This document shows, piece by piece, positions 1 through 8,479 of a stretch of DNA of 64,000 bases; positions within the stretch are counted from its first letter, which is position 1; each line of letters begins with the position of its first letter. The notes beneath the pieces were generated by a model. It did not search any database. It saw only the letters and a list, made by a program, of their open reading frames with translations, and was not told the DNA's origin. Both the position numbers and the translations under genes were made by a program. The stretch covers positions 33,056-97,055 of the forward strand of contig JAURJT010000040.1 of assembly GCA_030832095.1 (NCBI GenBank), read 5' to 3'. Origin of the DNA: Gammaproteobacteria bacterium (GTDB lineage Bacteria > Pseudomonadota > Gammaproteobacteria > Burkholderiales > Burkholderiaceae_B).

Positions 1-1476
1 CAGTTGGCTGCCTTGGGGCAGCAACAACACGCGCCCGAATTTTTTGAAAAAAGCGTGGCGGCTGTACAGCCACACGATCCTGCGGCGATGTTTTACACCT
101 CAGGTACCACCGGCAAGCCAAAAGGCGTTGTACTAACCCATCATTCCTTGATTGATCGTGCCCGTGCAGTTGAAGCCATGGAGGGTTTAACCGACCACGA
201 AGAGGTTGTTGCCTATCTGCCCGTCGCCTGGATTGGGCAAAACATGTTTTCGTATACGCAATTGTTGGTGACGGGGTTTACGGTCAATCACCCAGAGTCC
301 CCTGAGACGGTCACGATCGATATGCGTGACATCGGCCCAACGTATTACTTTGCGCCGCCACGTGTGCTTGAGGGCTTGCTCACCCAAGTCACGATCCGCA
401 TGGAAGATGCAGGTTGGTTCAAGCGCACGCTGTATGGTTGGGCGATGCAAGTCGCTCGCCGCGTGGGCGCGCAGGTGCTCGATCACAAACCGGTGCCGGT
501 CGTTGAAAGAGTGCGTTACGCAGTGGGTAACGCGTTAGTCTTTGCGCCCCTGCGCAATGTGTTGGGTATGAGCCGTGTGCGAATCGCCTACACAGCGGGC
601 GAGGCAATCGGCCCCGACTTATTTGTTTTTTATCGCTCGATCGGTATCAATTTAAAACAGCTCTATGGGTCAACCGAGACTGCGGTCTTTGTGTGTGTGC
701 AGCCCGACGGCAACGTCAAGCCAGACACGGTAGGGCCGCCGGTTGCCGGCGTTGAAGTGCGGGTGACAGAAGACGGTGAAATTCAACTCAAAAGCCCCGG
801 GCTCTTCAAAGAGTACTACCGCAATCCCGAGGCGACGCAAGAGACGCTCACAGGCGACGGTTGGTTTCGCACCGGCGATGCGGGCTATCTGGACGAAGAC
901 GGGCATCTCAAAATTATTGATCGTGCCAAAGACGTCGGCAAGTTAGCCGATGGCAGTTTGTTTGCGCCCAAGTATCTTGAAAACAAGCTGAAGTTCTTTT
1001 CGCATATCAAAGAGGTGGTTGCCTTTGGTGCAGGGCAGTCAGAAGTCTGTGCGTTTATTAATATCGACCTCGAGGCTGTGGGCAACTGGGCTGAGCGGCG
1101 TGGGTTAGCCTACGCAGGTTATGCCGATTTGGCTGCGCGTGACGAAGTGTATGAACTGATCGCAGATTGTGTCGAGCAGGTCAATCGTGATCTGTCGCAA
1201 GACAAGCGGTTGTCGCAATCGCAAATCAGTCGTTTCTTGATCCTGCATAAAGAGCTTGACCCAGACGATGATGAACTGACGCGCACGCGCAAAGTGCGGC
1301 GCGGCTTTGTCGCTCAAAAATATGCCGTCTTGGTTGAGGCGCTGTTTGCGGGACGCGAGCGCCAGTACATCGATACGGAAGTTAAATTCGAAGACGGTCG
1401 CACTGGCCGTATTTCGGCAGATCTGAAAATTCGTTCGGTGCGCCTTGTGGCGTCGAACTTTGCCAAGGCGGCCTAA
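1..1476 (+). CDS. Long-chain acyl-CoA synthetase-like AMP-binding ligase (5' end cut by window edge)
   Basis: Adenylate-forming enzyme expected to activate a carboxylic acid to its acyl-CoA with ATP. The reading frame is open from the first base, so roughly the first 150 residues of a ~640-residue protein lie outside the window. Seen in the visible 490 residues: the ATP P-loop TSGTTGKPKG at about residue 32-41, the YGSTET motif near 220, and the GWFRTGD...DRAKD hinge near 286-311. A C-terminal lysine region (TRTRKVRR) suggests the catalytic lysine. The large C-terminal part resembles the long-chain fatty acid/aromatic ACSL branch rather than acetyl-CoA synthetase. The livG start follows 2 bases after its stop, so it is the first visible gene of the importer operon. 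Substrate is not readable from sequence. Confidence 0.88.
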   Translation, partial: QLAALGQQQHAPEFFEKSVAAVQPHDPAAMFYTSGTTGKPKGVVLTHHSLIDRARAVEAMEGLTDHEEVVAYLPVAWIGQNMFSYTQLLVTGFTVNHPESPETVTIDMRDIGPTYYFAPPRVLEGLLTQVTIRMEDAGWFKRTLYGWAMQVARRVGAQVLDHKPVPVVERVRYAVGNALVFAPLRNVLGMSRVRIAYTAGEAIGPDLFVFYRSIGINLKQLYGSTETAVFVCVQPDGNVKPDTVGPPVAGVEVRVTEDGEIQLKSPGLFKEYYRNPEATQETLTGDGWFRTGDAGYLDEDGHLKIIDRAKDVGKLADGSLFAPKYLENKLKFFSHIKEVVAFGAGQSEVCAFINIDLEAVGNWAERRGLAYAGYADLAARDEVYELIADCVEQVNRDLSQDKRLSQSQISRFLILHKELDPDDDELTRTRKVRRGFVAQKYAVLVEALFAGRERQYIDTEVKFEDGRTGRISADLKIRSVRLVASNFAKAA

Positions 1477-1478
1477 CC

Positions 1479-2273
1479 ATGACAACACAATTGCGTGAGC
1501 GGATCGGTGATGTCGTACTCGAGATGCAAAATATTTCGTTGGCGTTTGGCGGCGTGAAAGCCTTGACCGATATCTCGTTTGATGTGCGTGAACATGAGAT
1601 CAGGGCGATTATTGGCCCGAATGGTGCTGGCAAAAGTTCGATGCTTAATGTGATTAACGGCGTATATACCCCGCAGCAGGGCAGCATCACGTTTGGGGGT
1701 GAGCAGTTCAACAAAATGAATCCCCGACGCGCGGCTGAAATGGGTGTGGCGCGAACCTTTCAGAACCTTGCGTTGTTCAAAGGTATGAGCGTGCTCGACA
1801 ACATCATGACTGGTCGAAACTTGCGGATGACCTCGGGTATTTTGGCTCAGGCCTTCAGACTTGGCTCGGCAGAGCGCGAAGAGATTCGCCACCGCGAGTT
1901 TGTCGAAAATCTGATCGACTTCCTTGAAATTCAGGCCTACCGCAAAACCCCTGTCGGGCGCCTGCCCTACGGTTTGCAAAAGCGCGTTGACTTAGGGCGT
2001 GCGCTTGCCATGGAGCCGCGACTCTTGTTGCTAGACGAACCGATGGCCGGAATGAACATTGAAGAAAAGCAGGATATGAGCCGCTTCATTCTCGATGTGA
2101 ATGATGAGTTCGGCACGACGATCGTACTGATCGAACATGATATGGGTGTCGTGATGGACATCTCAGATCGCGTCGTGGTGCTCGATTATGGGAAAAAAAT
2201 TGGAGATGGTACCCCTGCAGAGGTACGTCAAAACGAGGCAGTCATCAGTGCCTATCTTGGCGTGGCGCATTAA
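1479..2273 (+). CDS. livG: Branched-chain-type ABC importer ATPase LivG
   Basis: Cytoplasmic ATPase of a HAAT-family ABC importer, 264 residues. Walker A GPNGAGKSS lies at about residue 47-55, the family motif GVARTFQNLALF follows, and Walker B LLLLDEP is near 183. The ABC signature is LPYGLQKR instead of LSGGQ, a variant usual in LivG proteins. It starts 2 bases after the upstream ligase gene and is followed by livH after 12 bases, so the genes should be cotranscribed. The family name does not establish that amino acids are the substrate; the flanking CoA-ligase genes suggest a carboxylic acid instead (inference). Confidence 0.93.
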   Translation: MTTQLRERIGDVVLEMQNISLAFGGVKALTDISFDVREHEIRAIIGPNGAGKSSMLNVINGVYTPQQGSITFGGEQFNKMNPRRAAEMGVARTFQNLALFKGMSVLDNIMTGRNLRMTSGILAQAFRLGSAEREEIRHREFVENLIDFLEIQAYRKTPVGRLPYGLQKRVDLGRALAMEPRLLLLDEPMAGMNIEEKQDMSRFILDVNDEFGTTIVLIEHDMGVVMDISDRVVVLDYGKKIGDGTPAEVRQNEAVISAYLGVAH

Positions 2274-2285
2274 GGCGAAGCAGAC

Positions 2286-3215
2286 ATGGGATTTTTTCTT
2301 GAAACCTTATTCGGCGGCCTAATGAGCGGCATGCTCTATTCGCTGATCGGCCTGGGGTTTGTATTGATTTTTAAGGCATCAGGCGTGTTCAATTTTGCAC
2401 AGGGTGCCATGGTGCTTGTGGCAGCCTTGTCGATGGCGCGCTTTGCGGTATGGATCCCCAACTGGTTGGGCTTTCAGAACCTGCTCCTCGCAAATGTACT
2501 GGCATTTATGGTCACCGCGGTGCTGATGTTTGTGATGGCCTGGTGCATCGAACGCCTGGTACTGCGTCATCTGGTCAATCAAGAAGCGACTGCGCTGTTG
2601 ATGGCAACTCTGGGCATCGCTTATTTTCTTGAGGGGTTAGGGCAAATCGCTTTTGGCGCCTCGGTGTACACGATCAATGTGGGCATGCCTAAAGAGCCCG
2701 CCTTTCTTTTCGAGTCAGTCTTTGACGGTGGGGTGCTGCTCAATCTAGAAGACCTCACGGCTGCGGTGATCGCTGCGCTGTTGGTGGCAAGCCTCGCGCT
2801 ATTTTTTCAAGTGACGGCGACTGGGCGTGCCTTGCGCGCGGTTGCCGATGATCATCAGGCGGCGCAGTCAGTGGGCATTCCTTTAAACCGAATCTGGGTC
2901 ATCGTCTGGACTGTTGCCGGCGTTGTGGCCTTGGTGGCGGGAATTATTTGGGGCTCAAAATTTGGTGTGCAATTCACCCTCGCCACCGCGACCTTGCGTG
3001 CCTTGCCTGTGGTGATTCTTGGAGGCTTAACCTCGGTGCCAGGCGCAATCATCGGCGGCTTGATTATTGGAGTGGGAGAAAAAGTTTCAGAGGTTTATCT
3101 GGGGCCACTCGTGGGCGGTGGAATCGAAATTTGGTTTGCTTACGTGTTGGCATTGGTGTTTTTGTTATTCAGGCCGCAGGGCTTGTTTGGCGAAAAAATC
3201 ATCGACCGCGTTTAG
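2286..3215 (+). CDS. livH: Branched-chain-type ABC importer permease LivH
   Basis: Integral inner-membrane permease, 309 residues with about eight hydrophobic segments. The N-terminal FNFAQGAMVLV segment and the C-terminal loop GGLTSVPGAIIGG (about 245-257), which contacts the ATPases, are typical of LivH. It would form the heterodimeric channel with the LivM-type permease encoded 33 bases downstream. Length matches the family. Confidence 0.93.
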   Translation: MGFFLETLFGGLMSGMLYSLIGLGFVLIFKASGVFNFAQGAMVLVAALSMARFAVWIPNWLGFQNLLLANVLAFMVTAVLMFVMAWCIERLVLRHLVNQEATALLMATLGIAYFLEGLGQIAFGASVYTINVGMPKEPAFLFESVFDGGVLLNLEDLTAAVIAALLVASLALFFQVTATGRALRAVADDHQAAQSVGIPLNRIWVIVWTVAGVVALVAGIIWGSKFGVQFTLATATLRALPVVILGGLTSVPGAIIGGLIIGVGEKVSEVYLGPLVGGGIEIWFAYVLALVFLLFRPQGLFGEKIIDRV

Positions 3216-3248
3216 TGCTTCGCCTTTCAGTCATGAGCCAAACATAAT

Positions 3249-4313
3249 ATGTTTTATCGCGAAAACGGGCAGTTCAAAACAAGCTACCGATCAGATCAGC
3301 AGATCTTTCCTGTGCGGCAAGACCGTATCTTTATCTTTGCAGTGTTGCTGCTGGCGTTTGTGGCAGTGCCGCTCTTGGCCTCTGACTATTTCATTAAAGC
3401 CTTGCTGATCCCGTTTCTAATTTTGGCACTTGCTGCCATTGGGCTCAACATTTTAGTTGGGTACTGCGGGCAGATTTCGTTAGGCACCGGTGCATTCATG
3501 GCGGTGGGGGCGTACGCCGCCTGGAATATCGGCGTGCGGTTTCCGCAAACCCCTTTGATCGTTGAAATCTTGCTGGGCGGATTTTTTGCGACCCTAGTGG
3601 GCGTGTTGTTTGGCATCCCGAGTTTGCGCATTCGAGGCCTGTACCTTGCGGTTGCAACGCTGGCCGCTCAGTTCTTTGTGGATTGGGCTTTTTTGCGGAT
3701 TCCATTTTTTACGAACTACTCGCCGTCAGGTAATGTCTCGGTGCCTGCCTTGTCGGTGTTTGGCTTTTCGCTGCAAGCAGCCATTCCAAAATATTTGTTT
3801 GTCTTGTCGTTCGTCGTCGTGTTTGCCTTACTTGCTAAAAATTTGGTGCGTGGCGCGATTGGCCGCCAATGGATGGCGATCCGTGACATGGACGTGGCTG
3901 CAGCAGTCATTGGGATACGCCCGATGTATGCCAAGCTCACTGCCTTTGCCGTGAGTTCTTTTATTGTTGGTGTGGCTGGCGCGCTTTGGGGGTTTTTACA
4001 CTTAGGCTCTTGGGAGCCCTTGGCCTTTGATTTGAACCGCTCGTTTCAACTGCTGTTTATGGTGATTATTGGTGGCCTGGGCTCGATACTCGGTAGCTTT
4101 TTTGGTGCGGCCTTCATTGTACTGGTACCTGTTGCCTTGAATCATATTCCTGGGTGGTTTGGTTTGCCCTTGGCGATTGATACGGCAGCGCACATTGAGC
4201 ACATGATTTTTGGTGCACTGATTGTGTTCTTTTTAATTGCAGAGCCTCACGGGTTGGCCAAGCTCTGGACGATCGCGAAAGAAAAATTGCGACTGTGGCC
4301 GTTTCCGCATTAA
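3249..4313 (+). CDS. livM: Branched-chain-type ABC importer permease LivM
   Basis: Second membrane subunit of the importer, 354 residues. The hallmark segment GLNILVGYCGQISLG near residue 65-80 and the C-terminal coupling motif GGLGSILGSFFGA near 277-290 identify LivM. A polar N-terminal stretch of about 25 residues precedes the first membrane segment. The ATG at 3249 is used because there is no better start before the hydrophobic core. It lies 33 bases after livH; the next gene, for the binding protein, begins 166 bases further on, a gap long enough for a separate promoter or processing site. Confidence 0.92.
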   Translation: MFYRENGQFKTSYRSDQQIFPVRQDRIFIFAVLLLAFVAVPLLASDYFIKALLIPFLILALAAIGLNILVGYCGQISLGTGAFMAVGAYAAWNIGVRFPQTPLIVEILLGGFFATLVGVLFGIPSLRIRGLYLAVATLAAQFFVDWAFLRIPFFTNYSPSGNVSVPALSVFGFSLQAAIPKYLFVLSFVVVFALLAKNLVRGAIGRQWMAIRDMDVAAAVIGIRPMYAKLTAFAVSSFIVGVAGALWGFLHLGSWEPLAFDLNRSFQLLFMVIIGGLGSILGSFFGAAFIVLVPVALNHIPGWFGLPLAIDTAAHIEHMIFGALIVFFLIAEPHGLAKLWTIAKEKLRLWPFPH

Positions 4314-4479
4314 TGAGTTGAGTTAAGCGCTGTTTGTGGTGAGCGGCATGCGTCTAGTGAATTGTTAGGTGTGGTGTGTAGGATTGATAGTGTGGTTTGT
4401 GGCAAGAGCTTTGATAACGCCTGGCGTTTGCTGGGATATTTAACCCGGTGTGTTGAACACCAACAAGAGGTACACGGAG

Positions 4480-5805
4480 ATGACGAAGATGAAAATTAAA
4501 CACGTTGCCGCAACCCTGCTCGCGGCGGGCGCGTTAGGCGCCATGGCTTTACCAGCATCGGCCAATGATCAGTTCGTGCCATTGCTGGCCTATCGCACGG
4601 GCTCCTTTGCGCCCCTAGGGATCCCTTGGGCCGACGGCAAAATGGATTATCTGAAGTTGGTGAATGCCCGCGGTGGCATCAACGGCGTGAAGATCACGTA
4701 TGACGAATGTGAAACCGCCTATGCAACCGATCGCGGTGTTGAGTGCTACGAGCGCCTCAAGAAGCAGCCGCCTACCGGCGCCTCGGCGTTTGATCCACAA
4801 TCAACAGGCATCACCTTTGCCGTCAGTGACAAAGCGCCTAACGACAAGGTGCCGATCATGACAGTCGGTTACGGCTTGTCGCAATCAACCGACGGCTCGG
4901 TGTTTCCGTGGAATTTTCCGCTGCTAGGCACCTATTGGACAGCGGCAGACATCATGATTCAGGATATCGCCAAGCGCGAGGGCGGTCTGGATAAATTAAA
5001 GGGCAAAAAAATTGCCTTGGTCTATCACGACTCTCCCTACGGCAAAGAGCCAATCGCCTTGTTGCAAGCACGTGCAAAAAAAGAAGGCTTTGAGCTCTTG
5101 CTTTATCCCGTGACCGCGCCTGGCGTTGAACAAAAATCGACTTGGTTGCAAATCCGGCAGTCACGTCCAAATTATGTGCTGCTCTGGAGCGCCGGCATCA
5201 TGACGCCGACTGCTCTACGTGAGGCGCAGGCAACGGGCTATGCGCGCGATAAGATGTATGGAATTTGGTGGGCTGCCTCAGAGGGTGATGTGAAAGACTT
5301 AGGCGAGGTGGCGAAAGGCTACAACGCTGTGACCATTCACAATACCGCGGGTCGTGGCAAGGTGCACGATGAACTCAAAGCCTTGGTGTATGACAAGGGG
5401 CAGGGCACCGACACCAACGGCACTTCTGTTGGCACTATCGCACACACGCGTGGCATGGTGATCTCAATGCTAACCGTTGAGGCGATTCGGACAGCGCAAG
5501 AGAAGTTTGGCAAAGGTAAATCGATGACGCCAGAGCAAGTGCGCTGGGGCCTGGAAAACCTTAATTTGACACAAGAGTACCTTCAGCAGATTGGCTTTGG
5601 TGAATTGATGCGACCCGTTAAAACTAGTTGTGAGAATCACACGGGTGACGACTGGGCTCGCATCATCGCATGGGACGGTGCCAAGTTTCAAGTCAAACCT
5701 GATTGGTATCGTTCGGACGCCAGTATCGTGACCCCGCTGGTTCAAGAGTTTGCACAGAAATATGCAAAAGATAAAAACCTGACCATTGTGAAGTGTGCAG
5801 GCTAA
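4480..5805 (+). CDS. Periplasmic substrate-binding protein of the Liv-type importer
   Basis: Solute receptor of the adjacent importer, about 441 residues, longer than E. coli LivJ/LivK (about 345-370 mature). A signal peptide is visible: positively charged start, hydrophobic AATLLAAGALGAMAL and a PASA-N cleavage site near residue 27. The reading frame extends upstream to a GTG at 4450. The ATG at 4480 fits better because AAGAGG lies at 4465-4470; ATG 4489, with GGAG at 4476-4479, is an equally good alternative. The periplasmic-binding fold is recognisable from the ABC-cluster context and from segments such as GKKIALVYHDSPYGKE. The ligand is unknown; linkage to two CoA-ligase-type genes suggests an organic acid (inference). 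Confidence 0.88.
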   Translation: MTKMKIKHVAATLLAAGALGAMALPASANDQFVPLLAYRTGSFAPLGIPWADGKMDYLKLVNARGGINGVKITYDECETAYATDRGVECYERLKKQPPTGASAFDPQSTGITFAVSDKAPNDKVPIMTVGYGLSQSTDGSVFPWNFPLLGTYWTAADIMIQDIAKREGGLDKLKGKKIALVYHDSPYGKEPIALLQARAKKEGFELLLYPVTAPGVEQKSTWLQIRQSRPNYVLLWSAGIMTPTALREAQATGYARDKMYGIWWAASEGDVKDLGEVAKGYNAVTIHNTAGRGKVHDELKALVYDKGQGTDTNGTSVGTIAHTRGMVISMLTVEAIRTAQEKFGKGKSMTPEQVRWGLENLNLTQEYLQQIGFGELMRPVKTSCENHTGDDWARIIAWDGAKFQVKPDWYRSDASIVTPLVQEFAQKYAKDKNLTIVKCAG

Positions 5806-5840
5806 TCTGAACGCTAGTATTTGAACGATAGGAACTTGTC

Positions 5841-6686
5841 ATGACTCAACCCGTGTCGCAGCCGTCAACGCATCCAGCAAGCACACCCATTTTGCTGGAT
5901 GTCAATGGGATTGAGGTGATCTACAACCATGTCATCCTGGTGCTCAAGGGCGTGTCGTTGCAAGTTCCTGAAGGTAAGATCGTGGCGCTCTTGGGCGCCA
6001 ACGGCGCCGGTAAGACCACCACGCTGCGTGCAATCTCAAATCTGTTGCGTGGTGAGCGCGGCGATGTGACCAAGGGCGATATTTTGTATCGCGGCGAGCG
6101 CATCGACCGACTGACACCGTCGGATCTGGTGAAGCGCGGTGTGGTTCAAGTGATGGAAGGGCGACACTGCTTTGCACACTTAAGTATTGAAGATAATTTA
6201 CTAACCGGTGCTTACACGCGCAAGCTGGGGCGTGCGGATTTGGCGGTCGCGCTTGAACGGGTGTACCAATATTTTCCACGCCTCAAGCAGCGTCGCGGTA
6301 GTCAGGCCGGTTACACCTCGGGGGGCGAACAACAGATGTGTGCCCTGGGGCGTGCCTTGATGGCGCAACCAAACATGATTTTGCTCGACGAACCCTCGAT
6401 GGGTTTGGCGCCCCAAATTGTTGAAGAAATTTTTGAAATCGTTAAAGATTTAAACCAGCGTGAGAGCGTAAGTTTTTTGCTCGCTGAACAAAACACCAAC
6501 ATCGCTCTGCGTTATGCCGACTACGGCTACATTCTTGAAAATGGCCGCGTCATGATGGACGGCGAGGCGCGCGCCTTAGCAGAAAACGAAGATGTTAAAG
6601 AGTTTTATCTGGGTATCTCAAGTGGCGAGCGCAAGAGCTTTCGCGAAAATAAATTCTATCGTCGCCGCAAGCGCTGGCTGGCTTAA
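5841..6686 (+). CDS. livF: Branched-chain-type ABC importer ATPase LivF
   Basis: Second ATPase of the importer, 281 residues. Walker A GANGAGKTT is at about 53-61, the signature TSGGEQQM near 157, and Walker B MILLDEPSMGLAP follows. Usual LivF proteins are about 235-250 residues. This one has an N-terminal extension of about 18 residues rich in Ser/Thr/Pro and a very basic C-terminal tail (RKSFRENKFYRRRKRWLA), which may be a membrane- or permease-contact element; that is a guess. It starts 35 bases after the binding-protein gene and is followed 17 bases later by the ligase-like gene. Confidence 0.93.
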   Translation: MTQPVSQPSTHPASTPILLDVNGIEVIYNHVILVLKGVSLQVPEGKIVALLGANGAGKTTTLRAISNLLRGERGDVTKGDILYRGERIDRLTPSDLVKRGVVQVMEGRHCFAHLSIEDNLLTGAYTRKLGRADLAVALERVYQYFPRLKQRRGSQAGYTSGGEQQMCALGRALMAQPNMILLDEPSMGLAPQIVEEIFEIVKDLNQRESVSFLLAEQNTNIALRYADYGYILENGRVMMDGEARALAENEDVKEFYLGISSGERKSFRENKFYRRRKRWLA

Positions 6687-6703
6687 CCCTAAGAGATCGA
6701 TTC

Positions 6704-7975
6704 ATGTCTGAGTTTTTTGATGCGCTCGAAACCCGCGACCCCGTGCAACGTGAGCAGACCTTACTTGCAGCCTTGCCGCAAGCACTTGCGCAGGCTTCGG
6801 CGCGCGCGCCAGCGATTGCGCGTCAGCTCGGGCAGCTTGAGCCCAGTGCTCTTACGACGCGCGACGCGCTGGCGCAGGTACCTGTCGTGCGTAAAACGCA
6901 ACTTCTTGAGATGCAACAAGATGCCCGTACTCGTTTGTCTGCTGAGGGCGCGGTGATCGAACGGGTGTTTGGTGGTTTCTCGAGTATCGGTTGGGGAGAA
7001 GCCCTGAGGGTGTTTGCCTCACCAGGCCCGATTTACGAGCCAGAGAGTGCGCGACCCGACTATTGGCGCTTTGCGCGAGCTTTGTATGCAGCAGGTTTTC
7101 GGGCGGGTGATTTGGCACATAATTGTTTTTCTTATCACTTCACGCCAGCTGGGTCGATGATGGAGTCGGCAGCCCACGCAGTGGGGTGTACGGTATTTCC
7201 TGGGGGCGTTGGGCAGACCGAACAACAGGTTCAAACGATCCGTGATTTACAGCCTGCCGGATACATGGGTACGCCTAGTTTTTTAAAGATCATTCTTGAA
7301 AAGGCTGACGAGCTTGGGATTGAGCTTGTTTCGTTAAAACGTGCGCTGTTATCCGGCGAAGCGTTTCCGCCCTCATTGCGAGATTGGTTGAGCGGCCGCG
7401 GGATTCAGGGTTATCAGGCTTACGGTAGTGCTGACTTAGGCATGATTGCCTTTGAGACTCCTGCGCGCGAAGGCCTAGTGTTGAGTGAAGACCTGTTACT
7501 TGAGATCGTACGCCCCGGTACGAGTGATGTCGTGCCAGAGGGTGAAGTTGGCGAGGTGGTCGTGACCTCGCTCAACCCCGACTATCCTTTGCTGCGCTTT
7601 GGCACTGGTGATCTGTCTGCCATTATGCCCGGCATTTCACCGTGTGGGCGTACCAACACTCGGATCCGTGGTTGGCTCGGGCGGGCTGATCAGACGACCA
7701 AAGTGCGTGGGCTGTTTGTGCACCCGGGCCAGCTCGCTGAAGTGGTTCGTCGACATCCTGTAGGCGCACGGGTACGGCTAGTAATCAGCGGTACAACCGG
7801 TGCTGATGTGATGCTGCTAAAAGTTGAGGCGGCAAAGGCTGATCCCGAGCTGATACAGTCTTTAACGGACACGGTACGTGATGTGACTAAGCTTAGGGCG
7901 GATGTCGAGATTGTGTCGCTAGGTAGCTTGCCCAACGACGGCAAGGTGATTGACGATGTGCGCACGTATACCTGA
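6704..7975 (+). CDS. Phenylacetate-CoA-ligase-family protein with atypical ATP loop
   Basis: Protein of 423 residues, the length of PaaK-type ligases. Downstream motifs of the family are present: YQAYGSADLGM near 241-251, LLRFGTGDLSAI near 300, GWLGRADQTTKVRG near 324-337 (the hinge region), and a C-terminal LPNDGKVIDD that could carry the catalytic lysine. The expected P-loop (S-S-G-T-T-G-x-P) is not there: the aligned stretch reads roughly FASPGPIYEP at about residue 104-113. It may have altered nucleotide binding, or it may act only in the thioester half-reaction or as an accessory to the first ligase. It is the last gene of the importer operon and ends against the convergent azurin gene. 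Confidence 0.72.
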   Translation: MSEFFDALETRDPVQREQTLLAALPQALAQASARAPAIARQLGQLEPSALTTRDALAQVPVVRKTQLLEMQQDARTRLSAEGAVIERVFGGFSSIGWGEALRVFASPGPIYEPESARPDYWRFARALYAAGFRAGDLAHNCFSYHFTPAGSMMESAAHAVGCTVFPGGVGQTEQQVQTIRDLQPAGYMGTPSFLKIILEKADELGIELVSLKRALLSGEAFPPSLRDWLSGRGIQGYQAYGSADLGMIAFETPAREGLVLSEDLLLEIVRPGTSDVVPEGEVGEVVVTSLNPDYPLLRFGTGDLSAIMPGISPCGRTNTRIRGWLGRADQTTKVRGLFVHPGQLAEVVRRHPVGARVRLVISGTTGADVMLLKVEAAKADPELIQSLTDTVRDVTKLRADVEIVSLGSLPNDGKVIDDVRTYT

Positions 7976-7976
7976 G

Positions 7977-8465
7977 CTACTGAACGCTTAACGTACCGCG
8001 CATGATTGGCGAGTGGCCAGCGAAGGTGCATAAAAAAACATACTGTTCGCCGGCTTTCAGTTGCGCCACAGCAAACGTCACACTTGTTGTTTCACCGGCG
8101 CCGATCAATTTGGTATGGGCAATCACCCGCTTGTCATTTTGATCAACGTGATGGGCGTCGGCCCCCGCTAACATCCCAGTACGCGCCACCCCATCGAGAT
8201 CACTTTTTTTGGTTAACACCCAATTATGCGACATGGCGAGAGGCGGTAGATGCCCCGTGTGTGTCAGTGTGACGGTGAAGTCTTTGCAAGCAGCAGGCAC
8301 GTTGATGTACGAGGGAGCAAAACGCAGTGCGTCATCTGTTTGAAGGGTAACGCTGCATTCAAGTGCGCTGGCTGCAGCGGGTGCTGTGCTCAGCAACAAA
8401 GCTGTGATGGGCACAGCCCAGAGCAAGCCTCGCTTGCGTGCCGATAGATAAAAGTGCTTTTTCAT
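7977..8465 (-). CDS. azu: Azurin, periplasmic type I copper protein (Gly45 replaced by Ser)
   Basis: Small blue-copper electron carrier, 162 residues including a signal peptide of about 34 residues (hydrophobic core LLWAVPITALLLS, cleavage before LECSV). The mature form starts with the Cys that pairs with the Cys of AACKDF. Copper ligands are visible as His in MSHNWV, then C-TFAG-H-SPI-M, which matches Cys112, His117 and Met121 of classical azurin. In azurins I remember, the residue before the first copper His is Gly (MGHNW), whose backbone carbonyl is an axial ligand; here it is Ser. Its partner is not encoded nearby. It is convergent with the ligase-like gene, and dprA begins to the right with the same orientation. 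Confidence 0.93.
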   Translation of the reverse strand: MKKHFYLSARKRGLLWAVPITALLLSTAPAAASALECSVTLQTDDALRFAPSYINVPAACKDFTVTLTHTGHLPPLAMSHNWVLTKKSDLDGVARTGMLAGADAHHVDQNDKRVIAHTKLIGAGETTSVTFAVAQLKAGEQYVFLCTFAGHSPIMRGTLSVQ

Positions 8466-8479
8466 AGTGTGTTCACTGA

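Noticed and set aside
1473..1979. Open frame of 168 codons antisense to livG
   Set aside because: livG is complete with Walker motifs and fits the operon spacing; the antisense frame has no supporting feature.
4314..4479. tRNA or small RNA in the 166-base gap before the binding-protein gene
   Set aside because: No T-loop or acceptor-stem pattern is visible. A weak GGTGT/ACACC hairpin (4447-4461) is too short to support a call.
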